A stretch of 64,000 nucleotides of DNA, from NCBI GenBank assembly GCA_029783825.1, contig JAREIK010003123.1, positions 562,501-626,500 of the forward strand, in the 5' to 3' direction. Under the pieces are notes generated by a model. That model had not been told where the DNA came from, searched no databases, and worked only from the letters and a program-made list of their open reading frames with translations. Both the position numbers and the translations under genes were made by a program. How positions within the stretch are numbered: the stretch's first letter is position 1; the number at the start of each line of letters is the position of its first letter. Origin of the DNA: Sapria himalayana (taxonomy: Eukaryota > Streptophyta > Magnoliopsida > Malpighiales > Rafflesiaceae). Shown here piece after piece: positions 11,384-23,880 of the stretch.

Positions 11384-11940
11384 ATATGTTTTCAAAAGGT
11401 CAAATCTCATCAAACTCGGGATCAATTCCTATTCCCTTGTTTGATGGCTAGATTTTTAATTATTAACTTGTTAAAATGTGAACCCTATTTATCTCACATG
11501 ATATATGGGAAATCATGGTCTCTAGATATGAAGAGGCCCTGAGTTTCTCTGCACTGGAGGGTAAGGAATTAATACAAGAGAAGGAATTAAAAAAGTTGAA
11601 TGCGAAAGCACTACTTTTCATCAAACAAGGTGTAAGTAATGCTATATTTTTTCAATTACTTGTCTGCACTCAAGCCAAGGAGGCTTGGGACATCCTAATC
11701 GAGGAATATCAAAAAGACGAGAAGCCTCGAGGAGCTTTTCTGTACTCCATGAGAAAGGACTTTGAAAATCTGAGCATGAAAAACTCAGATTCTCTTACTG
11801 AGTTTTCAACTCAGTTCTTTGATATAGTTAATCAACTTAAAATTCATGGAGAAGACATCTCCGAGTTCATTAAAATCATATGAAAGCTGATTGTAAAAAA
11901 TGGCAGAGGTTTATGGAGAAACTACAATGCAGTCAAGATA
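11384..11940 (+). pseudogene. copia gag (UBN2-type), first element
   Basis: Translation from the ATG at 11384 gives IPIPLFDG, then FNY, VKM and TLFISHDIWEIM. This is the usual copia gag opening, interrupted by TAG, TAA and TGA where Thr/Lys, Trp and Arg codons are expected. The clean part at 11515-11883 contains KALLFIKQGVSNAIF, KEAWDILIEEYQ and SMRKDFENLSMKNSDSL, matching the UBN2 gag domain. A zinc-knuckle-like segment (C--CK---H) is faintly visible around 12100-12190. Confidence 0.8.
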
Positions 11941-12259
11941 GGAAAATAAGCCCAACAAAGATGATGTTCAATCCAAATACATAAGAAATAGAAGACCAAG
12001 TCAAAGGTATGGTCTTAAATCTAAAATAAAAATAAAATCAAAATTGGCTCTTCTTCTTCTACACTCTGATGACTCATATAAGGATATATATACCTCTTGC
12101 AATATATGCAAGAGATCAAACCACACTAAAATAAAGTTTTGGTTTCAAAAACAAAATTAATGCCTAAACTATAAGAGGTTTGGGCATAACTCAAAGGACT
12201 ATAAAAGCATATTTAAATAGAATGCTGGCTTTGTAGAGAAAGTAGCCTCTACAGAGAAT

Positions 12260-13450
12260 CTATTTTATGCAAATGAAACAAATGACACATCTTCACCAAA
12301 CACCTGGTTTCTGGACAGTGGTTGCTCAAATCATGTCTGGAAACAAGGAAATATTTGTGGATTTACTTCCAGTAGTGAATTCACATGTAAAATTAGGCAA
12401 TCATGATTTAGTTGAGGCAAAAGCCAAAGGCAAAGTGGTAGTACCCACTTGCACTGGAATTAAGTTTATAAAAATGTGCTTATGGTCCCATTCTTGGACC
12501 ATAATTTATTAAGTGTTGTTCAATTAATTGAAAAAGGTTATAGACTATTATTTGAAAATAATACATGTGAACTATTTGATCACGAAAGTGATCAACCTTC
12601 ATGGATAGTAAAAATGTCAAGTGGAAGAAGCTTTCCACTGAAATTTGTTAAGAGAACAGGCAAGGCATTGTCTATGAAAGTCCAGTCTGTAGCTTCTCTT
12701 TGGCATAGAAGGTTTGGGTACTTAAACTATTTAAGCCTAAAAAATATTTGTCAAAAAAATCTAGTGAAGGGAATGCCTTCAAACCTTGCCATTCCCAATT
12801 CTATTTGTGAGGAATGCTCACTGGGAAAACAAACCAGGAAGAGCTTTACTAAGTACTCTACCTGGAGAGCCTTTGAACCATTAGAAATGTTGCATGCTGA
12901 TATATGTGGACTCATGCTAGTGCAATCATTAGGCAACAATAGCTATTTTCTATTGTTTGTCGATGATTGTCCAAGAGACATGTGGATTTTCTTCTTGAAG
13001 CACAAATCCGAGTCACTTGATTGCATCAAGAAGCTTTCATCCCTTGTCAAAAGACAATCTAGACTAAGTGTAAAACTACTTAGAACTGACAGAGGAGGTG
13101 AATTCCTCTCTCAAAAATTCACAAATTTTTGTGAATTTAAAAGGTATAATTAGGCAGTTGACTACTGCCTACTCATCACAACAGAATGGAGTCATGGAGA
13201 GGAAAAATAGAATAATAATGGAAATGGCTAGGTCAATACTTAATGAGAAATGTCTACCAAAAACTTATTGGGCAGAAACAGTGAACACATCAGTGTATCT
13301 GCTTAATAAGTGCCTCACTAAAGCACTGGACAATCTTATTCCAGTGCAAGCCTGGACTAGCAAAAAACCAAGTGTTAAACACCTAAGGGTATTCGGGAGC
13401 ATTTGTTACTCCCATATACCAATGCACACAGAACCAAGTTAGACTCAAGG
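12260..13450 (+). pseudogene. copia protease-integrase, first element
   Basis: Protease begins with NTWFLDSGCSNHVWKQGN (about 12300), with the catalytic DSG intact. After frame changes comes FLDHNLLSVVQLIEKGY, then the pre-integrase zinc region LWHRRFGYLNYLSLKN with CEECSLGKQ (12700-12830); the expected GHLN reads GYLN, so the second histidine is lost. The integrase core keeps all three acidic residues: LEMLHADICG, LRTDRGGEF (13080) and NGVMERKNRIIMEMARS (13185-13230, after a frameshift near 13130). The core ends with the VFGSICYSHIP block. Confidence 0.85.
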
Positions 13451-13839
13451 AGTCTAAAGTACATTCTAGTAGGATACAGTCTGCAATCCAAGGGTTACAG
13501 ACTGTATTCACCATAAACTAAGTCATTTCTGGTGAGTAGAGATATATTAATTAATAAAAATAGCAAATGAAGTGAAAGCCTTAATAAAGTCAAATCTAGA
13601 ATAAAAAATGGCTGTACAGAAACTACTACAGTTAGCAATAAATTAATAAGTACTCCAAGGTATGATTTCAATTCTCCCTTTGACTTTACTTCTGAAAATG
13701 CTTTTGAATGCATGTCTGAATCTACTTCTGAATATAGTTGTGAATCTATCTTTAATTTTGAATCCATGTCTATTTTAACTGAATCAAATAAAATAAACAC
13801 TCCTATTAAATATAATGACCTGCCAGACATTTACTAGAG

Positions 13840-15360
13840 ATAATTACGCCTCAACTAAGTCACTCAACTATGAAGAGGCTGTAAAACATCAATTCTGGAT
13901 AAAAGCAATGTAGACAGAAATGTCTGTCATTGAAAAAAATGACACCTGGACTCTGGTTGACCTACCCCCAAATAAACACAGTATAGGTGTAAAATGGATC
14001 CATATGATTAAGACTAAACCTAACTCAAATCAGCCTGTATATAAGGCTCGATTAGTGGCCAAAGGCTACTCACAGAAACCCAGAAAAGATTACCATGAAA
14101 CCTTTGCTCCAGTAGCAAGGTTAGAAACAATAAGACTTCTAATAGCCTTAGATGGACAGAAGGGTTGAAATTTATTCCAACTCGACATAAAGTTGGCCTT
14201 CTTGAAAGGAAAGCTTAAGGAAAAAATCTATCTAGAGCAACCCCCTGAGTTTGTAAAAAAGGGGAATGAAACTATGTTTATAGACTAAATAAGGCTTTAT
14301 ATGGGTTGAAACAAGCTCCTTGTGCTTGGTATCAACAAATTAATTCTTACTTATTGAATCAAGGATTCAACAGAAGTAAGAGTGAGCCTACACTCTACAT
14401 TAAGAGAGAAACAATCTGGAATTTTAATTGTCTCCATATATGTGGATGATATTATCTTCACAAGCAATAAAATTGAATTAATTAATAATTTTTGGAGAGA
14501 AATGGAAACTAAGTATGAAATGTCAGACCTAGGATACCTAAGACAATTATTAGGACTTGAAATAACTCAAGACACAAGTGGTGTGTCCATTTCTCAAGTC
14601 ACATACATAAAATTATTACTGAAAAACTTTGGAATGAGAGACTGTAAACTTGTCTCTACCCCCTTAAAAGTAAATCAAAAGCTACTTTCTGCCCAAGGAA
14701 GATTAGTGAATAGAAAAACATACAGAAGCTTAATTGGAAGCTTGCTATATGCATATATAGTTAGACCCGATATAGTGTATTTTGTCCACTTACTTTCATA
14801 GTTTATGCATGCTCCAAATCATATACATTTAAGTGCTGCCAAAAGAATATTGTGGTATCATAAAGAAACAATTAACTTAGGCCTGAAATATACTAAGATT
14901 AGTCACACTGAAATTTCTGGTCACCATGATAGTGGCTGGGGAGGAAGTCCAGAGGATTACAAAAGTACCTCTAGATATGTATTTAGCTTGGGAACTACGA
15001 ATGTTTCTTGGTAGTCCAAGAAACAATTCACAGTCACCCTGTCTACCAATGAAGTTGAATATGTTTTAGCTTCAGTAGCTACTTCTCAAGCACAATGGCT
15101 AAAATAACTTTTGGGCGATCTAGATAAACAATAAAATGTCCAACTAAAATTCAATGTGATAATCAATCGACTATATCTATTGTGAGTGACGTGGTTATGC
15201 ATAGTCGAACTAAACTTATAGGCTTAAAATACCACTTCATTAAAGATGTTATTGATTCTAATGAAGTTAATTTGTTTTTTGTAGGACTGAAGAGCAAGTG
15301 GCCGATATATTTACGAAATCAATGCCTAGAGAAAAGTTGGTTTATTTAAGAGAAAGGCTT
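13840..15360 (+). pseudogene. copia reverse transcriptase-RNase H, first element
   Basis: The RT starts with EAVKHQFWIKAM-TEMSVIEKNDTWTLVDLP (13870-13960), continues with YKARLVAKGYSQ and DYHETFAPVARLETIRLL, then FQLDIKLAFLKG (about 14175). After a frameshift near 14270 comes [11 protein letters not shown]. The catalytic box [12 protein letters not shown] is intact at about 14430-14465. RNase H follows: PNHIHLSAAKRILWYHKET (14815), LSTNEVEYVLASVATSQAQW (about 15045) and an ADIFTKSMPREKL end at about 15305. Single stops and shifts break the frame at several places, but the element is better preserved than the other copia copies here. Confidence 0.87.
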
Positions 15361-15393
15361 GGACTGATTTCGACTATATCAAATGGGGGAATT

Positions 15394-15706
15394 TGTTGAC
15401 TAGGCTGTTCGATGTAGCTGATTGGGCCTCAAGTGAATTTACTCTTATACCCTTAATGAATATTTATTAAATATGCGTGTAAATAGCTGTAAATTATTTT
15501 TTTTATCAATTATCAGAGCCAATATATAAACTCTGATTTTTTTAACCTAGCTGCTGGATATTTTTGATAATTGATCTTGCTTGGTTTTCTCTCTGCACAT
15601 CACTCTCTTCTTTTTCTCTTTTACTCTTTCTCATCCGTTCTTCTCTGCTCTTAAGAAATCATTGTTAAAACAAGGATTTGTTGTTATTTAACAACAATTA
15701 TCAACA
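15394..15706 (+). repeat. copia 3' LTR
   Basis: Starts TGTTGA right after a purine tract and ends TCAACA, a 6-bp inverted terminal pair. It is 313 bp long, in the normal range for a copia LTR. The exact right end is set only by the TCAACA pairing because the partner LTR is missing. Confidence 0.65.
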
Positions 15707-16113
15707 TCTAGGCTGGACAACTCGTGGCCAAATACCATTCTTGCTTGTGAGGAGAAACATGTAATTAGAGGGAGTGAAAGACAAAATGTTTCACTTTCTT
15801 TTATGTTATGTCCTAGTTTATTTTTTCTATGTACACTAGTGAAGCGCGCTCACGTAAAACACACGAACTGAACTAGCAAGATTTAGGGTTTAGGTTTTCA
15901 GACAGCACAGAAGTATCAAGGATAAAAGAAGGAAGCTTTAGAGCTGGAAAGTCTTAATATGCACATACAAGTACACTTAGCTTACACCTTATTTCAACTT
16001 TCACATGAATTTTTAGCACATTTATATGAATAAGTATTATATTATTAAATTAACATCATCATTTAACACTCTAGACTAAATTTTGGCCTATACATGCAAA
16101 CCTAACAAATAAA

Positions 16114-16198
16114 ACCAAACAACGACACTTAGCATAGGAGTAGATCTTCACCAAACAAAGGCACTTAGCATAGGAGTAGATCTCCACCAAACAAAGAC
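16114..16198. repeat. 36-bp tandem repeat, 2.4 copies
   Basis: Units start ACCAAACAA at 16114, 16150 and 16186. The first two units differ at only four of 36 positions; the third is partial (13 bases). Confidence 0.9.
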
Positions 16199-16304
16199 AA
16201 AGAAAACCATGCATTAAAACACACTACTTTGCGTGGACTACTTATTTAAATATTTTATAAAGAGTGGACTATTTTAGTATCGTCTGGCCTATACAATAAG
16301 ATTT

Positions 16305-16364
16305 TGCTGCTCGAAGAGCAGCACCCTCTTCCTTTCTTCGAAGAGCAATCCTGTGGATTGCTCT
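16305..16364. other. Two perfect hairpins 18 bp apart
   Basis: First hairpin 16305-16323: 8-bp stem TGCTGCTC/GAGCAGCA with loop GAA. Second hairpin 16342-16364: 10-bp stem AGAGCAATCC/GGATTGCTCT with loop TGT. Both stems are perfect. Role unknown. Confidence 0.8.
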
Positions 16365-19300
16365 TGCACCAGCCTCTAGAAAGCCGTAAGATGCTCCCAT
16401 GTCAGACCCATCATTTGCTCCCATTCGAGCTTCTCATGTTCCACTTTAGACATTGCTTGATGAATTCTTTCATGTCTTGTAAAAAAATCAATGGGTACAC
16501 TCAAAGCTTTTTTTTTGCCGACTTTTAAGTGCCCTTTGCCAAATAAAGACTAAAAGAAGCTTCTATTTATGGGCATTGGAGGCCCTTCACCCTTTTTTTT
16601 TATTTTTTAGTAAGATAGGTTGTCTTGGTTTTGTAATAGGTTCAAACTTTGCTTTTCATTAATATAATATGGAACCTCTTGAATGGGATGCAATAATAGA
16701 GTGAATCCGTTAGAGAGTACTCCACCACAAGCTGCCAAAGCATGCTCAATCAATCGTCAATCTACATCACAAAGTTGACCATTACAACCATGTGTCACCC
16801 CGTGGGCTTCGGCATACCTTGCCTACTCGTCTTTCATCAGCCTATTTGTATCCAGCTATAATCTATTCCCTTAGGCCCAATGTCCCCTTTAAGAGATAGA
16901 GCAATCGTCACTCGATAGCTCAAAAGCAAATCAGTACAAACCAATGTGATCCATATTTTTTTAATTACCACACGTGCTTCGTCATACCCTACCTACACCT
17001 CTTTCATTGACTAATTTGTACCTAGCTACATGATGGCACTCCCCCTTTACGAGATGGAGCAATCGTTACTCAAGAACCTAGTCCACAGATGAACTTGATT
17101 GATCTGATCAGACACTTGCTTTTTCCATGTAAACATAGAAAAGCCCCTTTCTAGCTCATGCTATCAGTCCACTAACAACAATTTACATTATGTCAGTATA
17201 GGAGGAGCACTCAAAATAGATAACCACTTACTAGGCTAGGGTAGTAGTTTTTCATACTCCCTCTACTTTAGTGTTCCCTAGTGAAAATTATATTTTTAAA
17301 AGTTAATAGGTAATTAGTGAAGAGGTTTATAGAAGTGACAAGCTTAGTTGAATGCTTTTAGGAGGGAAAACTAAGTATGTACGAGTAGTCTTAATATTGG
17401 TTGGTTTGAGGTATATAAATAGATAGTTATATAGTAACAAGCAAGCTTTGGCGATCACTCAACCTAGCGTGTTAGCCCCATTATTATAGATAGGGAAGGC
17501 CTAATCTTCACATAGGCAAGTCCTCACTATCTTATCTCTAAACCAAACATGAAAAGGATTCCAATTTGGATAAGCATGTGATTTGCATATTGTCAAGACT
17601 GCTTTCATCGATGAAAGCCCATAGAAGGGCCAAAGCACAACAAGCCTACCCATTATCAAAGCAAGCCCAAGCCCATGCAAGAATGACCTCATTGTCATGG
17701 AAGCCCTTTCCTTACTCCTCAATATAGTATTATAGAATAGGATAACATTTTTCTGACCAACTCCCATGGCTTTAAGAATGGTCCCTTAGCTAGTGCCTAA
17801 TCTAATCTAATTTCTTTTTTTTTGTAACCTCATGCAAGTCTAGCTCTTACATATCTAGGATTCTTATTATCACTAGTCTAAGTGCCCCATAGTGTCCGTA
17901 ACGTAATATGTCTAGCCTCTTAGTGCTTTTTGGGAAAATTATCTCTAGCTTTCTGCCTGTACTGCTCGAATGCACTATACCTATTTAATCCAAGAGTGTT
18001 TGATAGGGTTTTCATCAGCAGCCTTAACCTATTAGAAATATGAAGTGAGAAACCACCAGTGCTACACCCAAATTGTGCATATCATGAAACATGATGTTGG
18101 AGCTTGTTAACAAGAGCAGTAGGAATAACCTCGTCAAGCTGGATAACAGACTATGAAGCCCCCAAAAATGTTTGTCAAGACAAGCATGAGAGGACATTTT
18201 TTCAGTCTTTCTAAGTACCCGAAACTAAAAAGAAAGAGGATCTTGTTCTAAAGCATGGTTGCATTAACAACACACTAACCCTCTTCTTGTGTTGATGGAA
18301 TAATGCTTTATCAAGCATTCCATGGAACCACTCATGCTTGGGAAGTTCTTTGTTATTGTCAATCACTTTCACACATCATGTGAAACATATATTGGTGTGT
18401 CCTTTGTCCCCTTCTTTGCTTCAACATAGCTGAAATGGCTAAGAGAAAAACTCCAGGAATTATAACATGTTTCCCATAAGAATAGTTGTTAGTGAGCTAA
18501 TCTGTGACCCTCCCAATAATCCTCACTGTCCAATCTTTAGCAAGTAACTCATGAATCTAAATATTGTCTTTCAATCCGGCAGTGGAGATTGAGACAAAGG
18601 AAAATGCTTCTGTTAGTGTGTAAGACTAATAAGGCTTATTGTGCCAACCAAACTACGCAACCAAAGCAAATCCTGCTGATGGAAAAGATAGGCGTCAATC
18701 TGATTCATTTAATCTTTCGTTCTTTCCTTCTGATGCTATTTTGACTCTAATGGATGGTTATGGTGGTTCCCTAGCTGCTGCTCCTACTCCTTTGGATGGT
18801 GCCAAATAAGGTGACTTTGAAGTTGAAGCTTGCCTAGTAGGTAGTTTGATGTAACCAGGTTGGCATTACTATGATAGCCTTAGAGCACAGATGTCTCTAT
18901 CCCTAGGAACGTGATGCTTAGGTATGAGGTTGAGATGACAAAAAAAATAGAAGAGGATAAGGAGCTTTAAATACGGTATGCCACAATTATCTTGGGCTAT
19001 TTTCTTCTAATATAATTACAAAGTGGTAGCAAGCAGCACTTTAAGTAGCAAGTCTGGATCAATCAAATGTGTGAACTATGAGATGAGACGCTTTCATTTG
19101 CCGGAACATTATCTATTCTTTTTCTATCATCCCACCAATATTTGACTACTTGAAGTAGAAAATAAGAGATGGTCTTCATCTTGGAAAAGAAGCTAGCATT
19201 GGTTTCTCTTAATTATTGTAGCTTTACCTAGACTAGACTTTATTTTATCTGATCATTATTTTTCTATGCGAATGCTTGATCTCAAACTTGTGTAGAGTGG

Positions 19301-21540
19301 TCTCAAAACACTGACTTTTTTTAGTTTAGGCTAGGGGATAGGTAGATATGTACCACTTTGCAGTGAAAACCCTTTTCTTGGTGACAAAAATAGGCAACTA
19401 GGATAGACAAGATGAGCGACAATAGACTAATTAAATTAATAAGTACAAGTGCTAATCTCTCTTGGATGAGCATGTCCACCAGGTAAAATGCGAATAGGCT
19501 ACGACCAGCACACTGAATAGAATAGGCACACGATGTGGTGACAGGATCTTAGCCTTAGAGACATATTGATCTTGGCACTCTCATGAATATGGTCAAAGTG
19601 CTACCCTTATTATTGGTGCATCTGATAAAAATAAGTGTGAAAAGGAATTTCATGACATCATCAAAATGAACTAGCTTTTCAACTTCTTTGATTGATTTGC
19701 TTTATTGAATTTGATTAAAATTCTAGCTATATGAGACTAAATTTAGGATAGGAAAAACAGAACACCTCTTTCACTTAAATGATAGCTAGCTCATGCAAAT
19801 CCATACTTTGGACTCCTTCTATTCCACTAATATAATAGAAAGAAGATAAAACTGATTAGGTGGTTACGAGATAAAATCATTCAAGAAGATCTCACAAGCA
19901 AGGAGAACCTTAAGAGAAGTTGTGCTAACCTAAACAAACAAGAAAGTTTTATTTCTTATAAATTATATTAAGATACATACATTTCTAGCGGATCATAGAT
20001 CAAAGCAAGTTCACCATTTAAAAAGGAGGATTTGGTCTGTATTTAACTAACCATCCTGAGTGGGTGAATGAATTGAATTCAAATGGATTGATCACAAGGC
20101 CTCTGCATCCATTTATATTTCTATTCTAAAGTGAGGTCCTATTATAAATAGGAAGAATTCTTATGCAACTGATCCATCAGTAAATAATTATCTTTCAACC
20201 AAGGGAGTCAATCCTTGAAAATGAAGTAGTTGGCTTCTATTCCCGAGTGTTGGTTTGGAGTGGACCCAGTAACAAGAGTTAAACAAAGATTGATTCACTG
20301 CAATATCTCTTGAATGAATTTTTGCTAGTTCTGATCGATGAGATAGGGAATGAAGGACCCTCATTCCAGAATTTGAGTTTCCCTCGAAAATGTAGCTTTC
20401 TTTCATCTTTCTCCTATGCTTTCCGTTGGTCAACAACCACTCAGTTCTTTCTAATTCTGAAAATCCTACAAGCTTGATGGAGTTAACTAGAAAGATTCTT
20501 TTGTTTTCAAACCATCAATGAACAACTTTCTATGCATCTTTTTCTTTGATGAAAATAATTTTAACTCAAGTTTGAGTTCAAGTGATAATACATCTTCTAC
20601 TAAATTTAGAAATCAATTTGCTACTACTAGTATGACTCAATCAATATCGAGTGTCTCATATTCTATTATGAAATCATCTGAGATTACGGCTCCTTCTCAT
20701 TCTAAGACTCGTGGTATTTTTGAAGACCATCCAGGGCTTAACCCTTCCAATGAACGTATAGTGGAGCATCAGTGTGTGATACACAAAAGTTTGAGGTATG
20801 ACCCAAGATCCTGAGAGGGCCAAGATTATGGCTAAGACTTCACATGGAGAAAGCAACAATATCCCTTTTATGGAATCCATCCCACTAGCAACTAATATTT
20901 AAGAGGGGGTCCTATTTCTTTAGAGAAGGGAGATTCTATAATATTCTTAATATTAATAAACTATCAGGTATTTAATCTCTAAATTGGCTGGCTTCTTTGA
21001 TTGTTCCGCATGAATATGATGCCATGGTTTGGATCTAATTAGCTCATTAAAAAGAATCTTCGTGGCTATAGAAGATAACCCTAGTCATTGACCTTGCCAA
21101 TTAATAACTGGTCCTTGAAAAGATGGCAGATTGAGACAAGCTTTCCTAACCCCCCTATCCTTTCTTTGTTGGAACTGCAGATCAACCTCAATTTCACTGG
21201 ATCTAAATGAGGAAGAAGGAAAGAACATGACAACACGAACGCATGGTAGGGTGTAACATAATAAAAAAAGTCTTTTATAGAACTTTTATAAGACTCTTTT
21301 ATGGGCCTTTTATCACATTTAGCTTCCATTTTTTGGATTAGATAGGAAGGGTGCTACGAGAGATATTTTCTTTCTATCTATTTAGGACATGAGTTCCTAG
21401 GTCCTTGGATCTAGTTTTAGTTAAAATTAATGTCCCGGGTTAAGCCCTGAAAGTGGAAGAAAACAAGTGAATGGAGAAGTCAATGTAAAAGAGTTCTTTT
21501 CCAATCTGGTAAATTCTTTTTTTGGTAGTTATATGGGGAG

Positions 21541-22787
21541 TTCAGTTACATCTATTGGCATCTATTGGGAATTGCTTGCCATCCATTGAAAGTTCCCTAC
21601 CACCTAGTTGGCTTTCCCTACTTCTTATTTCTATAGAAGCGAGTTTGAGTATTATTAATTTACTGAGCTTGATTAAATCAATATCATAATTTTCTTTAGA
21701 TGTTCTGCTTGTCAAATTAAAATCAAGATGCACAATTAACATTATCAAAATAAAAAATTTTCAATAATAATTAATATTCACCATAAAATTATTTAAAACT
21801 TATTATTCTATATATACATCTTAATAATTAAAACAATCATACAATAAAAATCATTTAATACAAATATACTAAAAAAATTACAAAGAATCATAACCAACAC
21901 ATGTCAACTTATAGATATCTTAATAAGCTCAAATCAACTCGGTAAGATAAATGAATTTATATTTAAATACTAAATTAACCATGTATAAAAGACATTAAAT
22001 CACCTTTATAATGTTTTTAATGTCATTACATTAAAAAAAAGTTGGTGACATGTCAAAATCACTTGCATTTGTTAATATTTATCTTAACAAATGATTATAT
22101 AAGGCATACAATTCACAAGATGTAGCAAAGCATACATTCTCATGATTAGTTTAAGCAAAACCCATACAAAAAATTACAAAAATCAATTTGATCACTTGTT
22201 TTCATATTAAAATAAACTAACATAATTTACTTTTTTTTATTGTCTCTATGGGTTTTCCAAAGTAGCATACCTATTAGATATAATTATCATCAAACTAAAC
22301 AAAATAAGCGTGAGAAAGGAAATTAACTAAGAGTAAGCAGCTATCACATAAACTAAACAATCACTCAAGTAGATTATCTAAATAGTAAACATATTGAGAT
22401 TTGTACGTAAGCACATGATTGTTTAGTCATCAATTACAATATGATAATAAGTAGGAGGCATTCCCTAGAATGAAATATAATATTAACTTATGGTATTGTT
22501 ACAGTTCTAAACTAGAAGATAAATTAGCAATTGTAGGAACTAGGAACTGACCAATTGATTTTAAAGATACATTAAGACTCCCATCTACTTCCACAACAAC
22601 AACACAAAATAATTAGAAATTTTTAAGATAAAAAAAAGAATATTAACACAACATGCAATTATTACTTATTGTTGATATTGTTGGTGATCAACTGAGTTTC
22701 TTAAATTTAATTTATTTGCAATGAGGGCACTATTATTTTAATTTTAAGTTCCAATTTTTTTTTTGAAATTTAAAATATAAAATATGG
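21541..22787. other. AT-rich non-coding stretch, nothing recognised
   Basis: No coding, repeat or element signature beyond simple A/T richness. Confidence 0.6.
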
Positions 22788-23194
22788 GAGGAATTATGTT
22801 TTGGTGTACTCCCCTAGAAATTTTTAAAAAAATAGAAACTAAACTTTTAATATTTAAAAAAAAAGTAACTAAACTATAAATAAATTAAAAACAAGTTAAG
22901 AATGAGGGGAGAGGAGAGAGGGGAGACTCGCCATGGGCGAGGGACGAGGACGAGGGGCGAGGATGAGGGCCGAGGGCCGAGGGGCCAGGGGCGAGGATGA
23001 GGGTGAGGTGCAAGGGGCAAAGGTGAGGACGAGAGCGAGAGATAGAGGAGAGAGGTGAGAGAAGTTTAGGACTTACGAATTCGAGTGCCCTTATTTTTAA
23101 TTTATTTATAATTTTGTGACTTTCTTTCAAATATTAAAATTTTAGTTTCTAATTTTTAAAAATTTCTGGGAGAGTACCCAAAATATAATTCTCT
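22788..23194. mobile_element. MITE-like element with about 100-bp terminal inverted repeats
   Basis: The left arm (about 22790-22892) begins GAATTATGTTTTGGTGTACTC. The right arm (about 23090-23192) is its inverted copy, ending AATATAATTCTCTC. Within the arms, runs such as AGAAACTAAA and ATAAATAAATTAAAAA pair with their complements. The arms enclose a G-rich core with no coding sequence. No target-site duplication was fixed. A similar terminus (GGTGTATCAAAACATAATTC) sits alone at about 24127-24147, suggesting a second, broken copy. Confidence 0.7.
22903..23067 (+). repeat. G-rich core repeat with G-quadruplex motif
   Basis: A degenerate repeat of GAGGACGAGGGGCGA-like words, almost free of T on this strand and by far the most GC-rich stretch of the window. 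Positions 22967-22991 contain four G-runs of 3, 3, 4 and 4 with loops of 4, 4 and 3 bases, a textbook G-quadruplex pattern. Confidence 0.8.
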
Positions 23195-23589
23195 CTAAAA
23201 TATGTGCCCATCACTAACTTTTGAAAAGTAATCATAGATTTAAAATTAATAAAATTATAAATATTTGATATTTAAAATTTTTATAACTCATCAAATTAAA
23301 AAAAAAAGTATATTTAAAAATTATAAATCATGTACTAATAAAAATAATAATTATAATAACACTATTAGAATATTATTAGATTTGAAATAACAATGAGAAA
23401 ATTAAGATACAAAATTTTCAAATTTTAAAACATTCAAATATATAAAATATTTAATTTTATCAAAATTATAATTATTATAAATATAAAAAAAAAATTAAAT
23501 TGAAAACATCACAAATTGATATTCTAAAATAATTAAATTAAATATTAAATAGATAAAAACAAATAATTATTATTGTTATCAAATTAAGT

Positions 23590-23819
23590 AAATATATATA
23601 TATATATGTTTATATATATATGCATATATATAAACTTAGGTATGGATATATATAAACTTTTGTATATGTATATTTATAAATAATTAAGTACACACACACA
23701 CACACACATATAAAAATATTTATTTACAATTAAACCTATAAAGCATATATATATATATATATATATTTATGTGTGTGTGTGTGTGTTGTTTAAATGTTTG
23801 TCTATGTTTTTCTATATAT

Positions 23820-23860
<41 letters not shown>

Positions 23861-23880
23861 GCATATACACATCCACACAC
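23590..23880. repeat. Cluster of dinucleotide microsatellites
   Basis: Successive tracts of (TA)n near 23594, (CA)n at 23691-23708, (AT)n at 23744-23766, (GT)n at 23770-23786 and a long (TG)n at 23819-23858, followed by CACACACA at 23876. Confidence 0.95.

Larger units (their letters stand above)
11184..15706 (+). mobile_element. Ty1/copia retrotransposon with 3' LTR only
   Basis: A copia-order gag-protease-integrase-RT-RNase H body is followed by a purine tract (AAATGGGGGAA at 15381) and an LTR. No 5' LTR or primer-binding site is visible between the gypsy 3' LTR and the first gag codons at 11384, nor in 1341-3974. The 5' end was therefore lost, or lies in diverged sequence on the far side of the inserted gypsy element. 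Confidence 0.8.
15707..21540. other. Less AT-rich island without recognisable genes
   Basis: Base composition shifts clearly from the about 70-75% AT of its surroundings to something visibly more balanced, with no retroelement motifs. No long reading frame gave a recognisable protein; the longest (20518-20814) is low-complexity. Short perfect hairpins and a 36-bp tandem repeat occur near its left end. The style resembles plant mitochondrial intergenic DNA, so a nuclear copy of organelle DNA is possible, but I could not name any organelle gene. A low-copy nuclear spacer is the alternative. Confidence 0.35.

Noticed and set aside
17501..17767. Minus-strand frame of 88 codons
   Set aside because: No recognised domain and no supporting exons; in the less AT-rich island, open frames of this length are expected by chance.
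20518..20814. Plus-strand frame of 98 codons in the compositional island
   Set aside because: Ser/Thr-rich low complexity with no recognised domain and no neighbouring exons; not enough to call a gene.
22885..23130. Minus-strand frame rich in Pro, Ser and Leu
   Set aside because: It is the complement of the G-rich repeat core; low complexity, no start context or domain.
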